A stretch of 64,000 nt of DNA. Source: Mesorhizobium sp. WSM4904 (lineage in GTDB: Bacteria; Pseudomonadota; Alphaproteobacteria; Rhizobiales; Rhizobiaceae). Within the stretch, counting starts at the first letter, position 1. Each line of letters begins with the position of its first letter. Shown here one piece after another: positions 1 to 9,314 of this stretch. The stretch lies in NCBI RefSeq assembly GCF_029674545.1, contig NZ_CP121354.1, positions 2,861,001 through 2,925,000 on the forward strand. Reading direction: 5' to 3'. The translations under genes were made by a program, and so were the position numbers. The notes under the pieces are model-generated. The model was not told the origin of the DNA, ran no database searches, and saw nothing but the letters and a program-made list of their open reading frames with translations.

Positions 1-1338
<1,338 letters not shown>

Positions 1339-1364
1339 TACGAAAATCACGGACAGGCAAATCG

Positions 1365-1392
1365 AAAGGGCGTCTCGGGCGCCCTTTTTTTT
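1365..1392 (+). terminator. Rho-independent terminator of rpoD
   Basis: An 8-bp perfect stem (AAAGGGCG/CGCCCTTT, 1365-1372 and 1380-1387) with a 7-base loop runs into an uninterrupted T tract to 1392, shortly after the rpoD stop codon. Confidence 0.9.
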
Positions 1393-1546
1393 GCATCTCC
1401 AGCCACAGCATTGCCTTGCCGGGGCTGCCCGACAGGAGTTTAATTTCAAGGTCGGATGCATTTCTGGGCGACAAGCCGGATGCCCGCCCCGGCGCCGGCC
1501 GTAACGGCCAGGCGCCGCGCTCCGTGGCACCGGAGGGAGGTGTGCC

Positions 1547-1840
1547 ATGACGACCTACATCATGCTGATCAACTGGACGGAGCAGGGCGCCAAGAATGTG
1601 CGCGAGTCGCCGAAGCGGCTCGACGCCGCCAAGAAGCAGCTGAGCGAGATGGGCGGTTCGTTCAAGGCGTTTTATCTGACCATGGGCGAGTGCGACATGG
1701 TGGCCGTGGTCGAGGCGCCGGACGATGCGGTGCTCGCCCGTTTCGCGCTGATGCTGTCGTCGGGCGGCAGCGTACGAACGCGCACGCTCAAGGCCTTCCC
1801 GGAATTCGCCTATCGCGAGATCATCACCTCGCTCGGGTGA
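1547..1840 (+). CDS. GYD domain protein
   Basis: A 97-residue protein of the GYD family, a small alpha/beta-barrel-like family of unknown function named for a Gly-Tyr-Asp motif. Here the equivalent stretch reads MGECDMVAVVEAPDD near residues 46-60. The N-terminus MTTYIMLINWTEQGAKNV is typical of the family. A good ribosome site (GGAGGGAGG) sits a few bases before the ATG at 1547. The gene stands alone between the rpoD terminator and a DCC-family gene. No function can be assigned beyond the family. Confidence 0.85.
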   Translation: MTTYIMLINWTEQGAKNVRESPKRLDAAKKQLSEMGGSFKAFYLTMGECDMVAVVEAPDDAVLARFALMLSSGGSVRTRTLKAFPEFAYREIITSLG

Positions 1841-1917
1841 AGCGGCGACGGAGGCAAGGCTCCATTGCAGCTGCGCGTCATATTGCGATGCCACACCGCG
1901 TCGCCGATAGTCGCGCG

Positions 1918-2298
1918 ATGTCCAAGCCTCGGCTCACCGTCTGGTACAACACACGCTGCCCGGTCTGCGATGCCGGCATCAGGCGCCAAAGGCGGCGGCT
2001 GGTCGAGGCGGTGAAGGCCGGCCGCGTCGAATTCCGAGACATCAATTTCGAGCCGGCGGCGCTGGCCGAACATGGCGCCTCGCTTGAGGACATCCGCCGC
2101 CGGCTGCATGCGACCGATGCCGAGGGCAGGTTGCTGGTGGGCGCCGACGTGGCGGTGGCGGTCTGGCGGATAACGCCGGGCGAAAGCTGGCTGGCGTCAC
2201 TGCTGGGCAACCCGATCGCGCTGCCGCTGACGCGCCTTGCCTATGATCGTTTCGCCGATCTTCTCTACGCCTGGAACCGCCGCAAGGGCCGCTGGTAG
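1918..2298 (+). CDS. DCC-family (DUF393) thiol-disulfide oxidoreductase-like protein
   Basis: A 126-residue protein matching the DCC (DUF393) family, small proteins with a thioredoxin-like CxxC near the N-terminus. The motif appears as NTRCPVCDAGIRRQR at about residues 10-24, so both cysteines of CPVC are present. The C-terminal half has the usual hydrophobic stretch with RLAYDRFADLLYAWNRR. The frame stays open farther upstream, but ATG 1918 gives a family-sized protein and places the CxxC where relatives have it; no strong ribosome site precedes it. Function in the family is not settled; a redox role is inferred from the motif only. Confidence 0.75.
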   Translation: MSKPRLTVWYNTRCPVCDAGIRRQRRRLVEAVKAGRVEFRDINFEPAALAEHGASLEDIRRRLHATDAEGRLLVGADVAVAVWRITPGESWLASLLGNPIALPLTRLAYDRFADLLYAWNRRKGRW

Positions 2299-2369
2299 TC
2301 CGCTTCGGCTTAGCTTGCTGATCGTCATCCCGATCGAGCGGCGCTCCCTCGGTTCCTTCTCGATACATC

Positions 2370-2424
2370 GTAAGATATATCTTGACTCTCTGACGGCTGC
2401 GACCTATGTAAGATATATCGTAAG
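2370..2424 (+). promoter_or_regulatory. Probable PadR operator: repeated GTAAGATATATC
   Basis: The 12-mer GTAAGATATATC occurs at 2370-2381 and again at 2408-2419, 38 bp apart. The first copy contains the perfect palindrome AAGATATATCTT (2372-2383); the second is followed by CGTAAG. Both are AT-rich islands in GC-rich DNA directly upstream of the PadR gene. PadR regulators commonly bind such inverted AT-rich repeats at their own promoter, so autoregulation is inferred. Confidence 0.6.
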
Positions 2425-2445
2425 ACATAACTCGAGGAGCAATCC

Positions 2446-3126
2446 ATGCACAGACATAACCATTCCGGGCACGGCCATTTCGGCGAGCGCATGTTCATGC
2501 ACATGGCCGGCAGGTTCGGCGGGCGGGGCGGCGGCTTCGGTCCGTTCGGCCACGGCATGCGCGGCGGCGGTCGCGGCGGCCCGGGCGACATGTTCCGCGC
2601 CGGCCGCATGCTGGCCGATGGCGATCTCAAGCTGATCACGCTGTCGCTTCTGGCCGAGGCGCCGCGCCACGGCTACGACATCATCAAGGCGCTGGAGGAG
2701 CGCACCAGCGGCATCTACAGCCCGAGCCCGGGCGTGGTCTATCCGACCCTGACCTTCCTCGAGGAAGCGGGCTATGCCGTTTCGTCCAGCGAAGGCAACA
2801 AGAAGGTGTTCTCGATCACCGAGGCGGGCAGGGCGCATCTCGAGGAAAACCGCGAGATGATCGATAACGTGCTCGACCACCTCGAGCGTTTCGGCCGCAA
2901 GATGGCCAAGGCGCGGGACTGGTTCGGCTGGAACGACGAGGGCGAGGATGGCCGACGCGGCCGCCATGAAAGGCGGGATGAAAAGCGCGACCGGTTCCGC
3001 GCGCTGCGCCACCGGCTGCGTGCCGCGCTCAGCGATATCGTCGATGCGAGCGAAGACAAGCAGGCCGAGGCGATCAGCATCCTGGAAGACGCCGCGGCGG
3101 CGCTCGAGGCGCTGTCGCGCCGCTGA
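2446..3126 (+). CDS. PadR family transcriptional regulator
   Basis: A 226-residue regulator. The first 50 residues are a Gly/His/Met-rich low-complexity leader (HRHNHSGHGHFG, then repeated GGRGGG), which could bind metal, though that is a guess. The winged-helix PadR domain runs from about 60 to 140: LKLITLSLLAEAPRHGYDI, then SPGVVYPTLTFLEEAGYV-type recognition helix and wing. A C-terminal Arg/Glu-rich helical part provides dimerisation. Ribosome site GAGGAG precedes ATG 2446. The repeated AT-rich motif just upstream suggests it represses itself. No transporter or efflux target gene sits beside it, so its targets are unknown. Confidence 0.9.
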   Translation: MHRHNHSGHGHFGERMFMHMAGRFGGRGGGFGPFGHGMRGGGRGGPGDMFRAGRMLADGDLKLITLSLLAEAPRHGYDIIKALEERTSGIYSPSPGVVYPTLTFLEEAGYAVSSSEGNKKVFSITEAGRAHLEENREMIDNVLDHLERFGRKMAKARDWFGWNDEGEDGRRGRHERRDEKRDRFRALRHRLRAALSDIVDASEDKQAEAISILEDAAAALEALSRR

Positions 3127-3237
3127 GCGGCGACCGGTTCCCGGGCGGCTATTGCCCGCCAAGCCAAGGACCGCTACTGAAAATCGTCCTGCAACACGCT
3201 ATGTGATGCAGGACGATTGCCGTTGGAGGATACTGAA

Positions 3238-3528
3238 ATGTCTTTTCTGAAACGTCTTTTCGGCGGCGGTAGCGAGGCAACGGATACCGGAGCCGCGAAG
3301 CCGGCAAAGCAGGTCGAGCACAAGGGATTCCTGATCAGCGCCACGCCCTACAAGGCCGACGGCCAGTACCAGACCTGCGGCGTCGTCTCGAAGGAAGTGG
3401 ACGGCGTGATAAAGGAGCACCGTTTCATCCGCGCCGACCGTTTCGCCGGGCTGGACGACGCCGTCGACATCTCGATCAAGAAAGGCATCCAGCTCGTCGA
3501 CGAGCAGGGCGAGAGGATGTTCGGATAG
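3238..3528 (+). CDS. HlyU family protein
   Basis: A 96-residue protein of the HlyU family, named for a Vibrio transcriptional activator but widespread as small proteins in rhizobia where the role is untested. N-terminus MSFLKRLFGGG is typical; the core EHKGFLISATPYKADGQYQTCGVVSKE and HRFIRADRF match the family. Start chosen at ATG 3238 because GGAGGA lies 7 bases before it; an in-frame ATG 21 bases upstream lacks a ribosome site. It is monocistronic, followed by a convergent gene. Confidence 0.8.
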   Translation: MSFLKRLFGGGSEATDTGAAKPAKQVEHKGFLISATPYKADGQYQTCGVVSKEVDGVIKEHRFIRADRFAGLDDAVDISIKKGIQLVDEQGERMFG

Positions 3529-3608
3529 GCGCTGCCTTTCGGCAGCCGCTGCGATAGCGTTTCTCGATCCGGTTGATCCGGACCGAGCTCATCGCCATCG
3601 ATCTCTCG

Positions 3609-4541
3609 CTAGAACGATACCTTGTCGCCGCCCTTGAGCTGCAAGATCTGCCGCGCCTCGTCGGGTGTGGCGATCGAGGCGCCGAGGCCTTCGATGATCT
3701 GGCGAACCTTGGTCACCTGTTCGGCGCTGGAGCGGGCGAGCTGGCCCTTGCCGATCCACAGCGAGTCCTCCAGGCCGACCCGCACATTGCCGCCGAGCGC
3801 GATCGCCTGCGTGGCGATCGGGAGCTGGTGGCGGCCGGCGCCCAGCACCGACCAGTGATACTCGTTGCCGAACAGGCGATCGGCCGTGCGCTTCATGTGG
3901 GCGACGTCTTCCGGGTGGGTGCCGATGCCGCCGAGGATGCCGAACACGCTCTGGACGAAGAACGGCGCCTTCACCAGGCCGCGGTCGACGAAGTGCGACA
4001 GCGTGTAGAGGTGCCCGATGTCGTAGCACTCGATCTCGAAGCGCGTGCCATTGTCGGCGCAGGTGCGCAATATGTGCTCGATGTCGCCGAAAGTGTTGCG
4101 GAAGATGCGGTCGCGGGAGCTTTCGAGGTAGGGTCGCTCCCAATCGTGCTCGAAGGTCTTGAAGCGCTCCAGCATCGGAAACAGCGCGAAATTCATCGAG
4201 CCCATGTTGAGCGAGGCGACCTCAGGGGCGAAAACCTTCGCCGGTTTGACCCGCTCCTCCACGCTCATCGTCGCGGCGCCGCCGGTGGTGATGTTGACGA
4301 CACAGTTGGAGCGCTGTTTGATGACCCGCAGGAAAGGCGCGAACGCCTCGGTCGACTGGTCGGGGCGCCCGTCGACCGGATTGCGGGCATGAAGGTGGAC
4401 GATCGCAGCACCTGCCTCGGCCGCCTCGATGGCCGCGGTGGCGATCTCTTCCGCCGTCACTGGCAGATGCGGCGACATCGACGGGGTATGGATCGATCCC
4501 GTGACCGCGCAGGTGATGATGATCTTATTCTGGTTCGCCAC
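3609..4541 (-). CDS. Beta-keto acid cleavage enzyme (BKACE, DUF849)
   Basis: A 310-residue TIM-barrel enzyme of the BKACE family, which condenses a beta-keto acid with acetyl-CoA to give acetoacetate and a CoA ester (Kce, the lysine-fermentation member, is the model). Metal-binding HLHAR is at about residues 49-53. N-terminal IIITCAVTGSIHTPSMSPHLP and the C-terminal RVGLEDSLWIGKGQ stretch are diagnostic. The substrate cannot be told from sequence. A decayed sugar-ABC permease lies immediately upstream on the same strand, suggesting that this gene once belonged to an uptake and catabolism operon. Confidence 0.88.
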   Translation of the reverse strand: MANQNKIIITCAVTGSIHTPSMSPHLPVTAEEIATAAIEAAEAGAAIVHLHARNPVDGRPDQSTEAFAPFLRVIKQRSNCVVNITTGGAATMSVEERVKPAKVFAPEVASLNMGSMNFALFPMLERFKTFEHDWERPYLESSRDRIFRNTFGDIEHILRTCADNGTRFEIECYDIGHLYTLSHFVDRGLVKAPFFVQSVFGILGGIGTHPEDVAHMKRTADRLFGNEYHWSVLGAGRHQLPIATQAIALGGNVRVGLEDSLWIGKGQLARSSAEQVTKVRQIIEGLGASIATPDEARQILQLKGGDKVSF

Positions 4542-4578
4542 TTTGTGATGTCCTGCTCTCTTCGCTATTCGACCGGCC

Positions 4579-4805
4579 CTATTTGACCGCCCCTTGGGTG
4601 ATGCCGCAGATGAACTGCTTCGACAGCACGATATGGAGCAACGTAATCGGCAGCGCCGCCAGTGTCAGCCCGGTGAACGGCACCTCCAAGCCGGAGGGAA
4701 TTCGCCTGCGAACGCGGTCAGCCCCTGTGGCAGTGTCTTCAAATTGTCGGAAGTGATCAGCACCAGCGGGAAGAAAAGGTCGTTCCAGATCGGCAGCGCT
4801 CGATG
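4579..4805 (-). pseudogene. Remnant of a sugar ABC transporter permease (MalG-type C-terminus)
   Basis: On the minus strand two frames together encode the last part of a carbohydrate ABC permease: IWNDLFFPLVLITSDNLKTL in one frame (upper part, to about 4797) and FTGLTLAALPITLLHIVLSK followed by KQFICGITQGAVK in another, ending at the stop at 4579. This is the EAA-loop-distal end and final helix of MalG-like permeases. The two halves are out of frame with each other and the N-terminal two thirds are absent, so the gene is dead. It sits between the BKACE gene and the AzoR terminator. Confidence 0.75.
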
Positions 4806-4811
4806 ACATGC

Positions 4812-4842
4812 AAAAAGGGCAGGCGCCGACCGGCGCCTGCCC
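4812..4842 (-). terminator. Terminator downstream of AzoR gene
   Basis: An 11-bp perfect GC stem (GGGCAGGCGCC/GGCGCCTGCCC, 4817-4827 and 4832-4842) with a 4-base loop. On the minus strand it is followed by five T residues. It lies 22 bases past the azoreductase stop codon. Confidence 0.85.
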
Positions 4843-4864
4843 CTTCTCATTCCTGGAGCAGCGA

Positions 4865-5503
4865 CTACGCGGCCACTGCGATCTGGTTCGCGGCCGCGGC
4901 AGCGATCGCATCGACCTTGGCGGTCGCCTTGGCGAGCGCGGCGGTGACGGCGTCGGCGCCCATGCCGACGCCTTCGACGCGGATGACTTCGACGTCGGTC
5001 ATGCCCAGGAAGCCAAGCACACTGCGCAGGTAGGGAATGGCGTGATCCATCTGCACTGCGGCGCCTTCCGAATAGATGCCGCCGGAAGCGAGCACGATAT
5101 AGACCTTCTTGCCGGTGACCAGGCCTTTCGGGCCATTCTCACCATAAGCAAAGGTTCGGCCCGAGCGGGCGACGTGGTCGATCCACGACTTCAGCGTTGA
5201 GGAGATGTTGAAGTTGATGAAGCCGGTGGCGAGGATGATCGTGTCGGCCGCGAACACTTCGTCGAGCACGGCATCGGACACGCCGACCACCTCGGCCTGG
5301 CGCTGGCTGCGCGCTTCGGCGGGCGTGTAGATGCCGGTCGTATAGTCAGGGTCGATATGCGGCAGCGGGTTGGCGACGAGGTCGTGCACGACAAGCTTGG
5401 CCGAAGGATCCGCGGCAAGCAGTTTCCGGGCGAGATCGGTGGCGACGCGGGTCGAGTGCGAAGCGGCGCCGCGCGGGCTGGAGGTAACAAGCAGAATAGA
5501 CAT
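4865..5503 (-). CDS. azoR: FMN-dependent NADH:quinone oxidoreductase / azoreductase
   Basis: A 212-residue flavodoxin-like protein of the AzoR family, which reduces quinones and azo dyes with NADH using bound FMN. The FMN-phosphate loop is TSSPRGAASHSTRVA near residues 7-21, and the FMN-ring motifs are ATGFINFNISSTLKSWID and VLASGGIYSEG. ATG 5503 is preceded by AGGGGA; the frame remains open much farther upstream but only by chance across the divergent LysR gene. It is transcribed away from a LysR gene 111 bp off with a palindrome in between, so that regulator probably controls it. Confidence 0.92.
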   Translation of the reverse strand: MSILLVTSSPRGAASHSTRVATDLARKLLAADPSAKLVVHDLVANPLPHIDPDYTTGIYTPAEARSQRQAEVVGVSDAVLDEVFAADTIILATGFINFNISSTLKSWIDHVARSGRTFAYGENGPKGLVTGKKVYIVLASGGIYSEGAAVQMDHAIPYLRSVLGFLGMTDVEVIRVEGVGMGADAVTAALAKATAKVDAIAAAAANQIAVAA

Positions 5504-5590
5504 GGCGGTGTCCCCTTGGGGTTGGATTGAACTTTCCCCGCCAATATGGGATTGCCGCTCTATCGGGAAAACTGGTATAATTTGCATGGT

Positions 5591-5609
5591 ATCCATCGAA
5601 AATATGGAT
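5591..5609. promoter_or_regulatory. LysR-type operator between azoR and LysR gene
   Basis: A 19-bp perfect inverted repeat ATCCAT-N7-ATGGAT lies just before the LysR start codon in the 111-bp divergent gap. Size and symmetry fit a LysR-type binding site. Binding is inferred. Confidence 0.55.
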
Positions 5610-5614
5610 TGATC

Positions 5615-6562
5615 ATGCAGCCAAATCCGACGCTCGACCAATTGCAGATCCTGGTGGCCGTGGCCGACACCGGCAGCTTCTCGGCCGCGGGGCGCAAGCT
5701 GAACCGGGCGCAGTCGGTGGTGAGCTACGGCATCGCCAATCTCGAAGCGCAGCTCGGCCTGAGACTGTTCGAGCGCGAAGGCATGCGCGAGCCGCAGCTG
5801 ACCGATGTCGGCAAGGCGATGCTGGAGGACGCAAGACGCATGATCGGCGTCCTGCAGCGCATCCGCTCGCGCGCCGACGGCTACCGGCAAGGACTGGAGG
5901 CGGAAGTGACGGTATCGGTCGACGTGGCGCTGCCTTCGCCGGCGCTCGTGCGAGTGCTGAAAGCTTTCGAGGCCCAGTTCCCAGCGGTGATGCTGCGGCT
6001 TTATATCGGCTCGCTTGGCCTGATCGTCGATCAGGTCGTCAACGGCCAGTCGGACCTTGGGTTTGGCGGGCTGATAGGTGATGCCGATGTCAACCTGCTG
6101 CGCATCGGCTTCACCTCGATGGTACCAGCGGCGGCACCCGACCACCCGCTGGCGAAACTGCCGAAACCCGTCGCCGTCGAGGATCTGCGCGAGCACATCC
6201 AGCTCGTCGTCTCCGACCAGTCGGAGCGGACGCGCGGCCGTGACTACGGCGTCTTTGCCTATCGCACCTGGCGGCTGACGGATGTGCGCACCAAGCATGC
6301 GCTGATGCGTGAGGGCCTGGGATGGGGCGGCCTGCCGCGCTGGCTGATTGCCGACGATCTCGCCAGCGGCCGGCTGGTCGAGCTCGATCTCGAACCTTAT
6401 CGCGAAGTGCGCTCGCCGCTCTATGCCATGCACCGCACCGACCGCAGCCCCAAGCCCGCCGCATCCTGGCTGATCGATGAATTCAAGCGCCAGCTCGGCT
6501 GCTTCAACGAAATGGAACCGGGCGTGTGGACGGAGGAGGGGCCGGAGACAAGCCGTCCATGA
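5615..6562 (+). CDS. LysR family regulator, divergent from azoR
   Basis: A 315-residue LysR protein. The N-terminal HTH is TLDQLQILVAVADTGSFSAAGRKLNRAQSVVSYGIANLEAQLGLRLFERE; the effector domain follows from about residue 95. ATG 5615 gives the usual N-terminal distance to the HTH; an upstream in-frame ATG at 5546 would add 23 unconserved residues and overlap the operator. The divergent azoreductase is the likely target, a common pairing in rhizobia. The inducer is unknown, probably a quinone or electrophile if it follows its neighbour. Confidence 0.88.
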   Translation: MQPNPTLDQLQILVAVADTGSFSAAGRKLNRAQSVVSYGIANLEAQLGLRLFEREGMREPQLTDVGKAMLEDARRMIGVLQRIRSRADGYRQGLEAEVTVSVDVALPSPALVRVLKAFEAQFPAVMLRLYIGSLGLIVDQVVNGQSDLGFGGLIGDADVNLLRIGFTSMVPAAAPDHPLAKLPKPVAVEDLREHIQLVVSDQSERTRGRDYGVFAYRTWRLTDVRTKHALMREGLGWGGLPRWLIADDLASGRLVELDLEPYREVRSPLYAMHRTDRSPKPAASWLIDEFKRQLGCFNEMEPGVWTEEGPETSRP

Positions 6563-6601
6563 ACGTCATCGCCGCGAACCACTCTATCTCTTTGCTTTCA
6601 C

Positions 6602-6669
6602 GCAATTCCGGACAGAAGGCTACGGCGAAGTCGCCGAGCCCGACCGCTTCACACTTTTCCTGGAACTGC
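6602..6669. repeat. Interspersed palindromic repeat, copy 1 (longer variant)
   Basis: GCAATTCC (6602-6609) and GGAACTGC (6662-6669) bracket an internal CACTTTTCCTGG segment shared with the copy at 11688-11731. This copy has a longer, diverged centre. It lies right at the 3' end of the DegP-like gene. Confidence 0.6.
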
Positions 6670-6670
6670 C

Positions 6671-7615
6671 TTAGCTCCGCGCCACGGGTGTCACCACCAC
6701 CTGGCTGACGCCGGAGCGGCGAACGACGGTGCAGAGCGTCTCGCGGCCGATGCGTTCGGCATCGAGCATGCGCACGAGATCGTCGACGCCGGTGACCGGC
6801 CGGCCGTCTATTGCCGCGATGATGTCGCCTTCCTTCAGGCCGGCCTTCGCGGCGGGACCGTTCTTCTCGACGCTGCGCAGGCGCACCGCCGTGTTCGTGG
6901 TCACCTGCGACAGCAGCGCCGCACGGCGCGGCAGGTTGGTGGTGTCGGCAGAGACGCCGATGAAGGCGCGGCGCACGCGGCCGAAGCGGATGATCTCGGA
7001 AATGACGAAATTGGCGGTATTGGAGGCGACCGCGAAGGCGATGCCTTGCGCGCCGTGGATCATGGCCGTATTGACGCCGATCACCTCGCCTGCCGACGAC
7101 ACCAGCGGTCCGCCGGAATTGCCGGGGTTGAGCGCTGCATCCGTCTGGATGACGTCGTCGATCAGCCGGCCGGTCGAGGCACGCATCGAGCGGCCGAGCG
7201 CCGAGACGACGCCGGCGGTGACGGTCCATTCGAAGCCCAGCGGATTGCCGATCGCTATCGCGATCTGGCCGCGTCTGAGGCGCTTGGAATCGCCGAGTGG
7301 CGCGACGTCGGCGAAGCTGCCGTCGGCGCGCACCAGCGCAATGTCGGTGTCGGGATCGCGGCCAAGCACGTGGCCCTCGCGCGTTGCGCCATCCGGCATC
7401 GTGACGCGCACGGCGCGCGCGTCTCCGACGACATGGAAATTGGTGACGACCAGCCCGTCCTGCGCGATCACGAAGCCCGAGCCATGGCCGCCGGCGCCGA
7501 TGCGCTCGATGCGGCAGACAGCCGGGCCGATGCGGTCGACCGCGTCGGCGACCGATGTCGAGTAGGCGTCGAGCAAGACATCGTCGGATTGGAGTTTTTC
7601 GGCGGCGAAGGCCAT
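6671..7615 (-). CDS. DegP/HtrA-like serine protease with one PDZ domain
   Basis: A 314-residue S1C (trypsin-like) protease. The triad is visible: His in TNFHVVG (about 60), Asp in DPDTDIALV (about 93), Ser in NPGNSGGPL (about 166). A single PDZ domain follows, with NGPAAKAGLKEGDIIAAIDGRPV near residue 255. No signal peptide is evident at the chosen start (ATG 7615, preceded by GGGAG), so it may be cytoplasmic, unlike classical DegP. It is divergent from a paralogue that lost the triad and a LuxR gene. Earlier in-frame starts add only 25 unconserved residues. Confidence 0.9.
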   Translation of the reverse strand: MAFAAEKLQSDDVLLDAYSTSVADAVDRIGPAVCRIERIGAGGHGSGFVIAQDGLVVTNFHVVGDARAVRVTMPDGATREGHVLGRDPDTDIALVRADGSFADVAPLGDSKRLRRGQIAIAIGNPLGFEWTVTAGVVSALGRSMRASTGRLIDDVIQTDAALNPGNSGGPLVSSAGEVIGVNTAMIHGAQGIAFAVASNTANFVISEIIRFGRVRRAFIGVSADTTNLPRRAALLSQVTTNTAVRLRSVEKNGPAAKAGLKEGDIIAAIDGRPVTGVDDLVRMLDAERIGRETLCTVVRRSGVSQVVVTPVARS

Positions 7616-7784
7616 GGGAGGGCTCCCGTGTGATCTGTGCAACGGATGCCTATATGTGCGGAGCGGCCGCACTTGCCGCGACCTGACCACATGGCCAGTC
7701 CGGCCATCGACTAGCCGTCAGGCGAGTACCCGCGGCGGCGCCATGGCGCGATATCTGGGTCACTGAACGCAGGAGATGATTGAT

Positions 7785-8660
7785 ATGAGCAGCTTCAACC
7801 TCAGTGCCTTTTCCGACGCCATTGCCGATGTCGCGGCGACCGCCACGCCGGCTTTGGCGAGCTTTGCCACGCATCACCACCGCACCGCGAGCGCCTTTCA
7901 CTGGCGCGACGGCTTCTTCGTCACCTCCGAGGAAGCGGTCGAGGCGGGCGAGGAGATCGAACTGACGCTGGCCTCGGGCGAAACCGTGAAGGCCGAGCTT
8001 GTCGGCCGCGACCCTTCGACGGGCGTTGCCCTGCTGAAGCCGGCGTCGGCCGCTGCCGATCTGCCGCAGCTGCCCCAGGCCGCCGCCGTGCGCCCCGGCA
8101 ATGTGGCAATCGCCGTCGGCAATAGCGAAGGGGCCGCGTTAGCCGTGTTCGGCACGGTCGGCGAGGTCGGGCCTGCCTGGCGCTCGATGCGCGGCGGCAC
8201 GATCGACCGGCGCATCAATCTCGCCATCAACACCGGCGGCCGCTTCGAGGGTGGTCCGGTGCTCGATGCCAAGGGCGGCCTGATCGGCATGCTGCTGTTC
8301 GGGCCACGCCGGCGGGCGCTGGTCATGCCTTACGAGACGATCGAGCGGGCGGTGGCGACGCTGCGCGAGAAGGGGCACGTCGCGCGCGGTTATCTCGGCG
8401 CCGGGCTGCACCCGATCCGCAATGGCGACACGCAGGGCGCCATGGTGATGAGCCTCGACGACAGCGGCCCGGCAAAAGCTGCCGGCCTGCATGTCGGCGA
8501 CATCATCGTCGCCTGGAATGGCGAAGCGGTGCATGGACCGCGCGAGCTGATCCGCAAGCTTGGGCCGGACAGCGCCGGCTCCGCGGTTACGCTCGGTGTC
8601 CTGAGCGGCGGCGCCGAGCGCGACGTCTCGATCACCATCGGCGAGAAACCTTTGAGCTGA
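7785..8660 (+). CDS. Catalytically dead DegP-like protein (pseudoprotease) with PDZ domain
   Basis: A 291-residue protein that aligns end to end with the neighbouring protease fold. All three catalytic positions are changed: the His motif reads FFVTSEEAV, the Asp motif reads DPSTGVALL, and the Ser motif reads NTGGRFEGGPV in place of NSGGP. The PDZ domain is intact (DDSGPAKAAGLHVGDIIVAWNGEAVHGP). The start at 7785 has AGGAG 9 bases away; ATG 7776 is too close to it. It is probably a regulator, scaffold or adaptor rather than an enzyme. The LuxR gene starts 9 bases after its stop, so the two are likely cotranscribed. Confidence 0.85.
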   Translation: MSSFNLSAFSDAIADVAATATPALASFATHHHRTASAFHWRDGFFVTSEEAVEAGEEIELTLASGETVKAELVGRDPSTGVALLKPASAAADLPQLPQAAAVRPGNVAIAVGNSEGAALAVFGTVGEVGPAWRSMRGGTIDRRINLAINTGGRFEGGPVLDAKGGLIGMLLFGPRRRALVMPYETIERAVATLREKGHVARGYLGAGLHPIRNGDTQGAMVMSLDDSGPAKAAGLHVGDIIVAWNGEAVHGPRELIRKLGPDSAGSAVTLGVLSGGAERDVSITIGEKPLS

Positions 8661-8668
8661 GAGGGGCG

Positions 8669-9310
8669 ATGCCAAGCAGCGCGGCACAAATGATCGTGAG
8701 ACCGGAGCCGGCAAGCCACCGGCTGACGGTGCTGATCGCGCTCGGCGACGCGGCCCGCGCCGAGCAGTTGGCCGACACGCTCGCGGCAAGCGATGATCTG
8801 CTGCCGGCGCTCGCCGGCAGCAGCATGAGTCAGGTGGCGGATGTCGCCTTGGTCGACGAGGCGGCATGGGAAAGCCAGGCTGTGAGCCCGGCAACGCCGT
8901 GCGTGCTGCTGTCGCGTCGCGCCGGCCACGAACGGCCGGCAGGCAACGTGCTTGCGATGCTGCCGGCCTCCGCCGACGGGCTGCTGATTGCCGCTGCTTT
9001 GCGGCTGGCGGCGTCCGGCTACCGCGTCAGCAGGGCAGGGCAGTCAGAGGCACATGGCGATTTCCACGGAGAGGCGTCCGAGGACGAGACGCCTGACGAC
9101 AACCAGCCTCGCGCGGCGTTGTCGCCGCGCGAGGCTGAAGTGCTGGCGCTGCTGGCGGAAGGCGCGCCCAACAAGGTGATCGCCCGGCGGCTCAACATTT
9201 CCGTCCATACGGCGAAATTCCATGTCGCCGCGATCCTGATCAAGCTCGGCGCCGCCAACCGAACCGACGCGATCGCCATCGCGATGCGGCAAGGTCTGGT
9301 TCTGGTCTGA
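8669..9310 (+). CDS. LuxR family regulator with degenerate N-terminal receiver-like domain
   Basis: A 213-residue regulator. The C-terminal LuxR HTH is clear at about 148-208: LSPREAEVLALLAEGAPNKVIARRLNISVHTAKFHVAAILIKLGA. The first 120 residues resemble a response-regulator receiver in length and strand pattern but lack the usual acidic pocket and phosphoacceptor context, so phosphorylation is doubtful. It follows the pseudoprotease gene by 8 bases. The protease/pseudoprotease/regulator set suggests a stress-sensing module, which is inference from position only. Confidence 0.82.
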   Translation: MPSSAAQMIVRPEPASHRLTVLIALGDAARAEQLADTLAASDDLLPALAGSSMSQVADVALVDEAAWESQAVSPATPCVLLSRRAGHERPAGNVLAMLPASADGLLIAAALRLAASGYRVSRAGQSEAHGDFHGEASEDETPDDNQPRAALSPREAEVLALLAEGAPNKVIARRLNISVHTAKFHVAAILIKLGAANRTDAIAIAMRQGLVLV

Positions 9311-9314
9311 CGGG

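Noticed and set aside
3573..4586. 337-residue plus-strand open frame
   Set aside because: Antisense shadow of the BKACE gene; its His/Ala/Arg-rich sequence shows no domain.
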